This document shows, one piece after another, positions 53,921 to 61,037 of a stretch of DNA of 64,000 nt. Where the stretch lies: assembly GCF_045862745.1 (NCBI RefSeq), contig NZ_BQXN01000007.1:39083-103082 (forward strand). The letters run 5' to 3'. Positions within the stretch are counted from its first letter, which is position 1. Each line of letters starts with the position of its first letter. The notes under the pieces are model-generated. The model was not told the DNA's origin. It was given only the letters and a program-made list of their open reading frames with translations, and made no database searches. A program made the translations under genes and the position numbers. The DNA is from Furfurilactobacillus entadae (GTDB taxonomy: Bacteria; Bacillota; Bacilli; Lactobacillales; Lactobacillaceae).

Positions 53921-54712
53921 TTAATTACCTGATGGACCGTTATCTGTTAATTTATCAATCCTGATTCCAGGAACAGAAATTTTACCACCCATAGTTGAGT
54001 TATAATCAATGATTCCTCTGCTTACTCCATAGAAGGTAACATTATCATCTTCTAGAACTCGGCTTCCGTCAGTGGCAGAAGAATCAAACATTGCAATGAC
54101 CATTTGATCGTAATCGCCATCAATTGCAATTCTCACCGTGGTATTCCCGTCGTCTTCCTGGACTTGGGCAACTTCGCCAGAAAAAGTAACCTTTTTATTT
54201 TTGTAGTCATCCGGAGTACGGGCAATTTGATCGTAGGTTACGCCGGTATTGTAATCGTCTGTATTCACTGTTGATTCTGAATCGCTGTCACTTGATTCAT
54301 CAGTATCTGTGGAGTCGTCGTTATCTGTATCGTCGTTTGAATCAGTAGTTGTGTCGTCATCGGAGCTATCCGAGTAATCACGCACGTGTACTTTAATGGT
54401 TTCACTCTTTTTTCCATTTTTTTGTGCGAATACTTTATAGGTAGAATTGGCTGTGAGAGTGTCAATGCTAAATTTTCCATTTTTATCTGTGGAAACATGG
54501 GTTGTGTCATCACTATCTTTTTCGTTTTTGAAGTAAATGGTGGATTCTCTTGCAGCAGTTCCCCTTAAAGTTGCTTCAGGCGAAATTGTCTTCGCCGAAA
54601 CATGAAGAGTTGGTTTTGCGTTAGCAATCCCTGCAAATATGATGAATAAAACAATAATGGTAGTTACAGTTCCCCAAATAATTTGTTTCTTGTGCTTCTC
54701 TAGAGTGCTCAT
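53921..54712 (-). CDS. Membrane-anchored extracellular lysogeny-module protein
   Basis: 263 residues: a short cytoplasmic start, one transmembrane helix (about 11-31), an Ig/carboxypeptidase-regulatory-like beta domain (about 33-110), a strongly acidic Asp/Ser/Thr low-complexity spacer (about 112-150), and a C-terminal OB-like beta domain (about 155-255, DYKNKKVTFSGEVAQVQ). The uncleaved helix and outside-facing domains fit a surface protein of the lysogen. In Lactobacillales phages this position, between int and repressor, often holds superinfection-exclusion proteins; that role is inferred from position only. It is not a lipoprotein: no lipobox. Confidence 0.72.
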   Translation of the reverse strand: MSTLEKHKKQIIWGTVTTIIVLFIIFAGIANAKPTLHVSAKTISPEATLRGTAARESTIYFKNEKDSDDTTHVSTDKNGKFSIDTLTANSTYKVFAQKNGKKSETIKVHVRDYSDSSDDDTTTDSNDDTDNDDSTDTDESSDSDSESTVNTDDYNTGVTYDQIARTPDDYKNKKVTFSGEVAQVQEDDGNTTVRIAIDGDYDQMVIAMFDSSATDGSRVLEDDNVTFYGVSRGIIDYNSTMGGKISVPGIRIDKLTDNGPSGN

Positions 54713-54774
54713 GTAAATCCCCTTTTAATGAAGTTAGCTTTTAAAGACATCTTTTCTTGGTCTAGATCGTTAAG

Positions 54775-55206
54775 TTACCAGGCGTATGTTTTGCTTATTT
54801 TTTCACGAATATAATTCTCAAAATGCAATGGAATGCCAAATTGCCGCATAAATCCCATTACATTTATTTGTGTTGGATCAATTTCAAAATCCTCTAGGTA
54901 GTACGGTAGTAGCATATCAATAGCGCAAAGATTAGCGTCATGTTCTATGCCGTAATCGACCTCTTTAGCGGCCGAGAATGGGAGTATAGCTGTTTCATCA
55001 TCGCCATTTTCAATATGGCTGATTTCGTGTGCCAATTCCATAGCAACGTCTCTGCCTACCTTGTCATTCATTATGATGGTTCGTAATTTAGTTGAAACAA
55101 CACTTGGAGTATTCTCATCAAGTTCATCAGACCAAATGACATTGATGTCCTCTGAATAAGCGTAACAAACTAAATCATCGACTACATCACTTATCTCCAT
55201 GTTCAA
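54775..55206 (-). CDS. ImmA/IrrE-type metallopeptidase
   Basis: A 143-residue protein with the zinc motif HEISH in AMELAHEISHIENGD and a downstream acidic/His segment YGIEHDANLCAIDMLLP typical of ImmA. ImmA peptidases cleave the cognate repressor during induction. The gene overlaps the 3' end of the repressor gene by 20 bases, so the two form one unit and a regulatory pair. Confidence 0.88.
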   Translation of the reverse strand: MNMEISDVVDDLVCYAYSEDINVIWSDELDENTPSVVSTKLRTIIMNDKVGRDVAMELAHEISHIENGDDETAILPFSAAKEVDYGIEHDANLCAIDMLLPYYLEDFEIDPTQINVMGFMRQFGIPLHFENYIREKISKTYAW

Positions 55207-55507
55207 CGCTCCTTAGAATACGTTTGATCACCTCCAAATCATCGGGAGGAATTGGTCGACCATTATAGCGAAGGATGGCACCTGGCTTATCTAAATCAAC
55301 TTCTTGGCGATCTGTTGAATTGCCAAGAAGATAATCAGTTGAGACATTAAAAAAACGTCCTAAATCGGAGACAGATTCAACCGGAGGCTTTCTAGTTCCT
55401 CGTTCCCACGCACCGACAGTTTTTGATGAAACGTTGATTTTGGATGCAAGTTCTTCTTGAGTGAGGCGCCGTTCAGTTCTTAATTCTTTTAACCGTTCCG
55501 GAAACAT
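55187..55507 (-). CDS. CI-like phage repressor (XRE helix-turn-helix)
   Basis: A 106-residue repressor. Residues about 6-60 form the XRE helix-turn-helix (LTQEELASKINVSSKTVGAW). It has no LexA-like autoproteolysis domain, which fits inactivation by the ImmA peptidase encoded next. Divergent from the cro-like gene across the operator region. AAAGGAG precedes the ATG. Confidence 0.9.
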   Translation of the reverse strand: MFPERLKELRTERRLTQEELASKINVSSKTVGAWERGTRKPPVESVSDLGRFFNVSTDYLLGNSTDRQEVDLDKPGAILRYNGRPIPPDDLEVIKRILRSVEHGDK

Positions 55508-55524
55508 AATTGGCTCCTTTCTAT

Positions 55525-55640
55525 GTAGTAAATATACTACGTTTAGTAGTATATTTGGTTAAAAGCTACAAAAAGTAGCTTTTTTTCTTTACAAGCTACT
55601 TAAAGTAGTATATATTATTCTCATAAGCTACTTATAGTAG
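55525..55640. promoter_or_regulatory. Phage lysis/lysogeny switch: four CTAC-N5-GTAG operators
   Basis: Identical-arm sites CTAC-N5-GTAG lie at 55537-55549, 55566-55578, 55596-55608 and 55628-55640, spaced 29-32 bp (about three helical turns). A related palindrome GTAGTAAATATACTAC is at 55525-55540, over a minus-strand -10 TATATT. The rightward promoter is TTTACA (55588), 17 bases, TATATT (55611), with the third site in its spacer. Confidence 0.85.
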
Positions 55641-55659
55641 TTTGAAAGGAGGCGAGTTT

Positions 55660-55866
55660 ATGAGCAATATGCTATCAAAGTTACGTACAGACAAAGGACT
55701 TACACAAATGCAGTTGGCTTTTGCTTTAGGAACGAATCAAAAAAACGTGACTGCATGGGAATCTGGAAAAAGGACGCCACGACCCAGAATGATGCAAAAA
55801 ATCGAAGATTACTTTGATATTCCGAAAGAGAAAATTTTTTTTGACGCTTTTGACTACTCTAAGTAG
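55660..55866 (+). CDS. Cro-like XRE regulator
   Basis: A 68-residue single-domain helix-turn-helix protein (LTQMQLAFALGTNQKNVTAW). Start at the ATG at 55660 behind AAAGGAGG. It is the first rightward early gene and likely competes with the CI-like repressor. Its last codons and stop contain a fifth CTAC-N5-GTAG site (55854-55866). Confidence 0.88.
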   Translation: MSNMLSKLRTDKGLTQMQLAFALGTNQKNVTAWESGKRTPRPRMMQKIEDYFDIPKEKIFFDAFDYSK

Positions 55867-55921
55867 ATAAAAACTCGTTTACGTAGTTTGAAAGGCAGAA
55901 CACGTAGGAGGACGAAATAAA

Positions 55922-56146
55922 GTGAAGATTGACAAGGCAATTAAACAAGCAATGCGTGAAGGCAAAGGAATTAGAAGAAAGACTGGGATTCCGGCGAGAG
56001 GAATACTTATTCCAACTAATACACCAGCGGGAATTTTAATGGTTCCCTTTAAAAAAACAGAACCCATCCTTTGGGGATGGATTCCAGACGTGAACGATCT
56101 TGTGGCTAAAGACTGGTTTGTGCATAACCAATCTGCTAAAGGATGA
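55922..56146 (+). CDS. Tad2-like (DUF2829) protein, candidate anti-Thoeris factor
   Basis: A 74-residue protein beginning at a GTG behind AGGAGG. It has the DUF2829 outline: an N-terminal helix IDKAIKQAMREGKGIRR, a beta core, a Trp in WGWIPDVNDL and the C-terminal signature DLVAKDWFV (family form DLxATDW). Tad2 proteins bind and sequester the cyclic ADPR signal of Thoeris defence. It is somewhat shorter than many Tad2s, so activity is not assured. Early, second rightward gene, as expected for a counter-defence protein. Confidence 0.7.
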   Translation: MKIDKAIKQAMREGKGIRRKTGIPARGILIPTNTPAGILMVPFKKTEPILWGWIPDVNDLVAKDWFVHNQSAKG

Positions 56147-56489
56147 GCTTTTTTATAGTGGCGATGCCGTTTATAACAGAGTTCAAATTGCGTTTGAATT
56201 TTTGTTCGCCGTAAGCAACGGCCTTGGATGTTATCTTGATTTCCGATGCCATACCAGCATAGTTCATGTAGTGCTCACAAGTAGCAAATCCGGCGTCCTT
56301 TAATTCATCTATTATTTCTGAAATCTCTTTTCTTGACCACTCCGGGAAAAGAGAAGCATTCAATGTAACTACATTATCGAAAAATTTTGCTTCTTTTTTG
56401 TTTGTACCAGCATTTATCCGTGTTAGATATTCTTTGTACAGAACAGATAGATAGTATTTTTCGTCATTTGTTAATTCATCATCATTCAT
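56136..56489 (-). CDS. Hypothetical phage protein, possible winged helix (YjcQ-like)
   Basis: A 117-residue soluble protein on the strand opposite its early neighbours, with GGAGGTGAT upstream of its ATG. The middle (SLFPEWSRKEISEIIDELKDAGF) reads like a winged helix, and the layout is reminiscent of phage YjcQ proteins; this is tentative. Its 3' end overlaps the Tad2-like gene by 11 bases on the other strand. As a minus-strand gene in an early plus-strand region it may be expressed in the lysogen. Confidence 0.6.
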   Translation of the reverse strand: MNDDELTNDEKYYLSVLYKEYLTRINAGTNKKEAKFFDNVVTLNASLFPEWSRKEISEIIDELKDAGFATCEHYMNYAGMASEIKITSKAVAYGEQKFKRNLNSVINGIATIKKLIL

Positions 56490-56562
56490 TTATATCACCT
56501 CCTTTGCATTAATTATCGCATAAGAGGTGGCACATTATTCAATTTTCAAAGGAGGTGATTAT

Positions 56563-56745
56563 ATGTCACAAACAGAAGTACGCAGTTACGCGAAAATGAT
56601 TAACGCTAATGACGCCACACACACTGTTGACGAATTGGTTACATTGCTAAGCCAGCATGACCAAGAGTTTGCTGAGAATGTTTTAGCTGTTTCAAAAGGT
56701 GTAGCAGAACGTGAAGCAGAAGAATTAGCGTATGACTTTGCTTAA
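56563..56745 (+). CDS. Hypothetical early phage protein, 60 residues
   Basis: A small acidic helical protein from the ATG at 56563. Its ribosome site AAAGGAGGTGAT is a full complement to the 16S 3' end, so it should be strongly translated. No family recognised. Confidence 0.65.
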   Translation: MSQTEVRSYAKMINANDATHTVDELVTLLSQHDQEFAENVLAVSKGVAEREAEELAYDFA

Positions 56746-56813
56746 CCATAACTAAATCATAACGGCCGGACTGGTTAATTCATAGTAGGCCAAATTGAAA
56801 GGGGGTGACTACG

Positions 56814-57323
56814 TTGCAGGCAGACGCTAAATACGTCAGACAATTGAGCCTAGCGCTAGGGGTTATTAAAGGATCTAAGAAGCAGTTAGCCCAAGAATCG
56901 TACCGAACACAGCCTGCCATCAGTAAATACCTTAAAGGCGCAGCCAATGTGCCTAATGACGTTAAGAAGGTTGCTGTTGAAGTTACAAGCAACATTAGAT
57001 TGGCATTTTCATCAGCACGATCTGATTTTGGCACAATTTCATTTTTTAAATCAGACAAATTAAGGACCGACATGTTCGCGGCTAGCGTTAATCAACACCG
57101 CGAGGAGCAAGAACGTATGCAGATTGAACGTGATGCTTTTGTTGCCATGGCAATTCCGGCGCAAGAGAGAAAGTCGGCAGACTGGGACATTATTAACTGT
57201 TGGGCCAAGGAGTTCGCTGAAGAAATCGGCTCGGAAATTAATGAGTTGATCTCGTCGGGTGAATATACCGGCGCTGACATTCAGGCGGCAATCGATGATT
57301 ACAACAAACAATTTGGTGGATAA
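56814..57323 (+). CDS. Early phage helix-turn-helix protein
   Basis: A 169-residue protein. The start is TTG at 56814, well placed behind AAAGGGGG; a GTG at 56805 lies inside that ribosome site. The N-terminal part (KKQLAQESYRTQPAISKYLK, about 22-45) looks like a helix-turn-helix, the remainder is helical with a Glu/Arg-rich coiled-coil-like stretch (about 80-120). It probably binds DNA and regulates early genes, but I cannot name it. Confidence 0.65.
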   Translation: MQADAKYVRQLSLALGVIKGSKKQLAQESYRTQPAISKYLKGAANVPNDVKKVAVEVTSNIRLAFSSARSDFGTISFFKSDKLRTDMFAASVNQHREEQERMQIERDAFVAMAIPAQERKSADWDIINCWAKEFAEEIGSEINELISSGEYTGADIQAAIDDYNKQFGG

Positions 57324-57336
57324 AGAGGGTAAAAAT

Positions 57337-57561
57337 ATGAACATTGTACGCAGTGAGGTACCAGTTAGGAAGTTGACCAAGATCGAAAAAGCGACGCAAA
57401 AACATGTCAATGCCGCTGAAATGGCTGCAACGTTGCACCGGTCAACATCAACTATTATTCGATATTTGCAGCAAACAACTAACCCGATGCCCGGCCACAA
57501 GATTGGCGGACGGTGGGATATTCCGTTTGAAGATGCTCTTAGATGGGCAGGAAGGCTATAG
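57337..57561 (+). CDS. Small helix-turn-helix protein (excisionase/MerR-like)
   Basis: 74 residues from the ATG at 57337 behind AGAGGG. HVNAAEMAATLHRSTSTIIRYL followed by a short wing and WDIPFEDALRWAGRL resembles HTH_17/excisionase-type DNA-binding proteins used to load DNA or direct excision. Located 13 bases after the preceding gene. Confidence 0.65.
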   Translation: MNIVRSEVPVRKLTKIEKATQKHVNAAEMAATLHRSTSTIIRYLQQTTNPMPGHKIGGRWDIPFEDALRWAGRL

Positions 57562-57564
57562 CAA

Positions 57565-57738
57565 ATGATTATGATCATGAAAATCATGTTAACTATCGGC
57601 ACGTGGGAAATTTTAAAGGAACTATTTAACTGCCTACGGAAGGGAGAATTATTTGATGCTAAAACTGCCAAAGTCCAACACGTTATCAACGGCATTGTTA
57701 AGCAATGTGGTGTTTGGTCGCAAGAATTTTTTGGGTAA
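57565..57738 (+). CDS. Small early phage ORF, 57 residues
   Basis: ATG at 57565 with GGAAGG nine bases upstream, open to TAA at 57738. The text (TIGTWEILKELFNCLRKGEL, then FDAKTAKVQHVINGIVKQCG) is helix-rich and protein-like. It overlaps the next small ORF in another frame by 83 bases; both cannot easily be constrained at once, so at least one is doubtful. Confidence 0.45.
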   Translation: MIMIMKIMLTIGTWEILKELFNCLRKGELFDAKTAKVQHVINGIVKQCGVWSQEFFG

Positions 57739-57835
57739 CAAAAAAGCCGCAAACCACGGCAATGGTTTACGACTAGGTAACACAGATAAATATTCGTACT
57801 TAAAGATTATCACGGAAACGAGGCGTCCGCAATGA
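57656..57835 (+). CDS. Small early phage ORF, 59 residues
   Basis: ATG at 57656 with GGGAG nine bases upstream. The product is basic (KNFLGNKKAANHGNG). Its stop overlaps the next gene's ATG (ATGA at 57832), which suggests translational coupling. It overlaps the ORF at 57565 in another frame. Confidence 0.45.
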   Translation: MLKLPKSNTLSTALLSNVVFGRKNFLGNKKAANHGNGLRLGNTDKYSYLKIITETRRPQ

Positions 57836-58038
57836 CTGAAACAGAATTTGAACGACAGGTGTTGCCAGATCGTGTTTACACGTTTGGAGCCTTTAGCTTC
57901 ACCGGCCAGCAATTACTCGATAACGAAGTCAATATGATGGATGTGATTGCGGCCTATGGTGACACGGTGGCAGTTGACCTGGTTGACCGGATTAATGACG
58001 AAGGAAAGGCGTTCTTCATGATCGCTACGGAGGGATAA
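57832..58038 (+). CDS. Hypothetical early phage protein, 68 residues
   Basis: An acidic soluble protein starting at the ATG at 57832, in the run of small genes that leads to recT, and ending two bases before the recT ATG. No family recognised. Confidence 0.6.
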   Translation: MTETEFERQVLPDRVYTFGAFSFTGQQLLDNEVNMMDVIAAYGDTVAVDLVDRINDEGKAFFMIATEG

Positions 58039-58040
58039 TT

Positions 58041-58898
58041 ATGAACAATCAGCTATCTAACGTACCGATGAAGCAGTTAGTTGCTCAAGACAAGGTACAA
58101 GAAATGTTTCACAGAGCTTTAGGAAAAAAGGCAACGCAATTTGCTACTTCTTTAATTAACATTACTAATTCTAATCAGTCATTGGCCAAGGTCGATCAAA
58201 TGTCAGTCATCAATTCAGCCATGGTTGCTGCAACATTAGACTTGCCAATCGATCAGAATCTCGGATATGTATATTTGGTTCCTTATGGTGGGCACGCCCA
58301 ACCACAAATTGGTTACAAAGGGTACATCCAACTAGCACAGCGTTCAGGACGCTACGTTCGATTGAATGCGATTCCTGTCTATGAGGGTGAATTGATCAAT
58401 TGGAACCCTCTGACGGAAGAACTTAGTTACTCACCAGTTAATGGCTCACACAAGAATGAAGATGCTATTGGGTTTGCTGGTTACTTTAAACTGAACAACG
58501 GTTTTGAAAAGTATGTTTATTGGACCCGTGAGCAAATGGAAGATCATCGTATGCAGTTCTCAAAGGCCGCTGGCGGTCAAACACCCAAGAAGGGTAGCCC
58601 GTGGGGTGACCACTACAACCAAATGGCCCGTAAAACAGTCATTAAGAGCATGTTAACAACTTGGGGACCGTTAAGCGTTGAGATGCAGACGGCGGTTACT
58701 TCTGATGAAATCACGCCAGAATCAAACACCGAGATTAAAGATGTGACGCCGGATACTGAGGAAGCAGAACTGAATGGCTTTGCAGAAGCTGGTAAAGAAG
58801 CAACGGGCAAGAGACAAGGAGATGAAAACGATGGTGGTGCCGAAGACGCAAAGCAAACTGACCTCCTCGACAATAAACCCATCACTAACCCAAGCTAA
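58041..58898 (+). CDS. recT: RecT single-strand annealing protein
   Basis: 285 residues of the RecT/Redbeta-type annealase: LGYVYLVPYGGHAQPQIGYKGYIQLAQRSG and the following core are characteristic. It pairs complementary single strands during phage recombination and replication with the nuclease encoded next. The last 65 residues are acidic and variable. GGAGGG precedes the ATG. Confidence 0.96.
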   Translation: MNNQLSNVPMKQLVAQDKVQEMFHRALGKKATQFATSLINITNSNQSLAKVDQMSVINSAMVAATLDLPIDQNLGYVYLVPYGGHAQPQIGYKGYIQLAQRSGRYVRLNAIPVYEGELINWNPLTEELSYSPVNGSHKNEDAIGFAGYFKLNNGFEKYVYWTREQMEDHRMQFSKAAGGQTPKKGSPWGDHYNQMARKTVIKSMLTTWGPLSVEMQTAVTSDEITPESNTEIKDVTPDTEEAELNGFAEAGKEATGKRQGDENDGGAEDAKQTDLLDNKPITNPS

Positions 58899-59655
58899 TT
58901 ACTACGAGCCATGGACGGACAAGGCGTGGTTGTCTCCGACGTTTTTTAAGAAATTTGTTGCGTGTGAAGCGGAGGCTGTTGCAGAAATCAAAGGTGAGTA
59001 CAAACCTGATTTTGGCACGGCACTTCTACAAGGCAATTTTTTACACAGCTATTTCGAATCAGTTCAGGCACATCGAGCTTTTATTGAAGCAAACAAAAAG
59101 AAGCTCATGACACAAAAGGGTGAGTTACGGGCCGATTTCACGTTAGTTGAAGGCATGATTACCAAGTTAGAGCATGACGACGTGTTTAACGGGCTGTATC
59201 AGGGTGAAAAGGAAGTTGTTGTGACCGGGGATGTGTTTGGCACTCCTTGGAAGGGGAAGATTGATTGTCTGAACCTTGATCAAAACTATTTCGTTGATCT
59301 AAAAACGACCCGAGACATTCACAAGAACTACGGAACCTACAGGAACCCGCACAATTTCATTGATGAGTACAACTACTCATTACAGCTGGGGGTTTATGAA
59401 TTACTGCTAGAAGAACAGTACGGACGAAAGTTCACGCCGTATATTGTGGCTATCTCGAAAGAGAAAACACCAGAAGCGGCATTATACAAGTTCCACGAGA
59501 ACGATTTCGAAGAAGACTATGATGTCATCCGGTCTTACCAAGGCCAAGTGAATAAATTGATTGCTGGCGACGAGCGGCCCTCACGATGTGAACATTGTGA
59601 TTACTGCAAGCTAACTAGTCAAATCGATGAAATTCATGACAGTCATTATTTGTAA
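58831..59655 (+). CDS. RecE-like PD-(D/E)XK exonuclease (DUF3799)
   Basis: About 274 residues. The nuclease core is seen as GNFLHSYFE, GKIDCLNLD ... FVDLKTT (the D-(D)xK motif), and QLGVYELL (QxxxY). The C-terminus has a cysteine cluster CEHCDYC that may bind an iron-sulphur cluster or zinc as in AddB/RecB-type nucleases. It makes the single strands used by RecT. The start at 58831 (AAGGAG upstream) places 68 bases of overlap with recT in another frame. Confidence 0.87.
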   Translation: MVVPKTQSKLTSSTINPSLTQANYYEPWTDKAWLSPTFFKKFVACEAEAVAEIKGEYKPDFGTALLQGNFLHSYFESVQAHRAFIEANKKKLMTQKGELRADFTLVEGMITKLEHDDVFNGLYQGEKEVVVTGDVFGTPWKGKIDCLNLDQNYFVDLKTTRDIHKNYGTYRNPHNFIDEYNYSLQLGVYELLLEEQYGRKFTPYIVAISKEKTPEAALYKFHENDFEEDYDVIRSYQGQVNKLIAGDERPSRCEHCDYCKLTSQIDEIHDSHYL

Positions 59656-59667
59656 GGGGGTGTCGGC

Positions 59668-60471
59668 TTGAACTACATCAATCAGATAAACACCTTTTTC
59701 AGGATTGCAGGAAGCGCAGAACTCACTGCACCTTCCAGAATGCTGTACTTTGCTTTATTGCATAAGAACAACACTTTGGGATGGATTGAGTCATTCACTT
59801 GTACTGCCGATGAAATTAAAGGGTTGTCTGGGCTATCTCAATCGGCGTTTCAGCGTAGCCGTAAACAGCTAATTGAGAAAAGCTTCTTAAAGTATAAAAG
59901 TCGTGGCTCTAGTAGAGCACCTCGCTACCAGATTATGGAACTCACTGATGAAGTAGTGTTGTCCATATTGAACAACACTCCGAACAACAAAACGGATAAC
60001 ACTTCGGTTAACACAACGGACAACACTTCGAACAACAAAACGGACACATTAACTAAACAAGACCAAACCAAACCAAACGGTTTTGAACTTGACGATGACG
60101 ACAGTAATAAATTAAAGAATGACACGGGCGCGCGCGAAGAAACTTTCAACCAAATTGAAAAAGAGTTCGGTCGTCCTCTCAGCCCCATTGAGATGCAGAC
60201 GATTGCTCGTTGGTTTGATGAGGATCACTTTAAACCTGAAATCGTTCAAGTGGCTTTGCGTGAAGCAACGCTTAACCAAGCATATAGCCTTAAATACATG
60301 GACACTGTTCTAGTTAACTGGGCCGGCAAGAATTTAACTTCGCTACCGCAGATTGAGCAGGAGCTTGAGAAAAGGCGGCAGGCAAAGGTTCCACAGACAC
60401 GTAAAGCTCCGGTGACTGGGCCAACTATTCCTCTGTTCAGAGTGTCAGATCCACACTCAGCAGAGATTTAA
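59668..60471 (+). CDS. Phage replication protein with DnaD-like domain
   Basis: 267 residues from a TTG start behind AAGGGGGTG. The N-terminal 100 residues form a winged helix (SGLSQSAFQRSRKQLIEKSF), a Thr/Asn-rich linker of repeated NNKTDNTS-like text follows, then a DnaD/DnaB2 domain (about 160-235, FGRPLSPIEMQTIARWFDED). Such proteins recognise the phage origin and recruit the helicase loader. The phage origin is often inside this gene; the repetitive linker (about 59955-60060) is a candidate, unproven. No dnaC-like loader gene follows. Confidence 0.85.
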   Translation: MNYINQINTFFRIAGSAELTAPSRMLYFALLHKNNTLGWIESFTCTADEIKGLSGLSQSAFQRSRKQLIEKSFLKYKSRGSSRAPRYQIMELTDEVVLSILNNTPNNKTDNTSVNTTDNTSNNKTDTLTKQDQTKPNGFELDDDDSNKLKNDTGAREETFNQIEKEFGRPLSPIEMQTIARWFDEDHFKPEIVQVALREATLNQAYSLKYMDTVLVNWAGKNLTSLPQIEQELEKRRQAKVPQTRKAPVTGPTIPLFRVSDPHSAEI

Positions 60472-60491
60472 ACACGAAAGGAAAAGCAATC

Positions 60492-60758
60492 ATGACAACT
60501 CAAGTAATCGATAAAGAATTTAGTAATTTGCCCGTCAAGGTAGGTGAATGGATCAAATTTATGGGCGGCGATGTCGCCCTTGTGGTGGGAGTTAACGAAA
60601 TCTTTACCCGGTACATTTTGTTCAGCACAAAATACAACAGTATTAGTACCATTACACGCGAACACGACGGGAGCTTGGCGTCGTCAGAACCGTATCGGCT
60701 GCTTGATGTGGCTGTACAGGTTCTGGGCACGAAGCGGAGCAGTAAGAGCGAGGGATAA
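60492..60758 (+). CDS. Hypothetical phage protein, 88 residues
   Basis: A small beta-rich protein (VGEWIKFMGGDVALVVGVNE) with AAAGGA upstream, in the replication gene run. No family recognised. Confidence 0.65.
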   Translation: MTTQVIDKEFSNLPVKVGEWIKFMGGDVALVVGVNEIFTRYILFSTKYNSISTITREHDGSLASSEPYRLLDVAVQVLGTKRSSKSEG

Positions 60759-60760
60759 CC

Positions 60761-61036
60761 ATGTCACGCAACAATAATTTTATGAAACTTGTAAGAGCTC
60801 GTGAGCACACGTATGGCAGTATCTCGAATATACCTACGGATGTGCTTAAAGAAATCGCCGAGGAGCTACCGAATGACTCTGGTGACATTGATATGACGAA
60901 GCAGGAGCATTATGCCCTGACTTACATGGTCAAGCGTGGTGATTTCAGTTTTTCGGTCATGGCCGCCAATTTGGGCAGATCACAAACATGGTTAAAATCA
61001 CGTTTACCAGTCATCAAGAAAGAAATTGGGCGCTGA
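60761..61036 (+). CDS. Hypothetical phage protein, 91 residues, possible helix-turn-helix
   Basis: Starts two bases after the preceding stop, with GAGGGA upstream. The C-terminal half (FSFSVMAANLGRSQTWLKSR) could be a helix-turn-helix. Role unknown. Confidence 0.6.
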   Translation: MSRNNNFMKLVRAREHTYGSISNIPTDVLKEIAEELPNDSGDIDMTKQEHYALTYMVKRGDFSFSVMAANLGRSQTWLKSRLPVIKKEIGR

Positions 61037-61037
61037 C

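Noticed and set aside
56491..56562. Long inverted repeat around the divergent phage genes
   Set aside because: The arms are simply two near-perfect ribosome-binding sites (AAAGGAGGTGAT) facing opposite ways.
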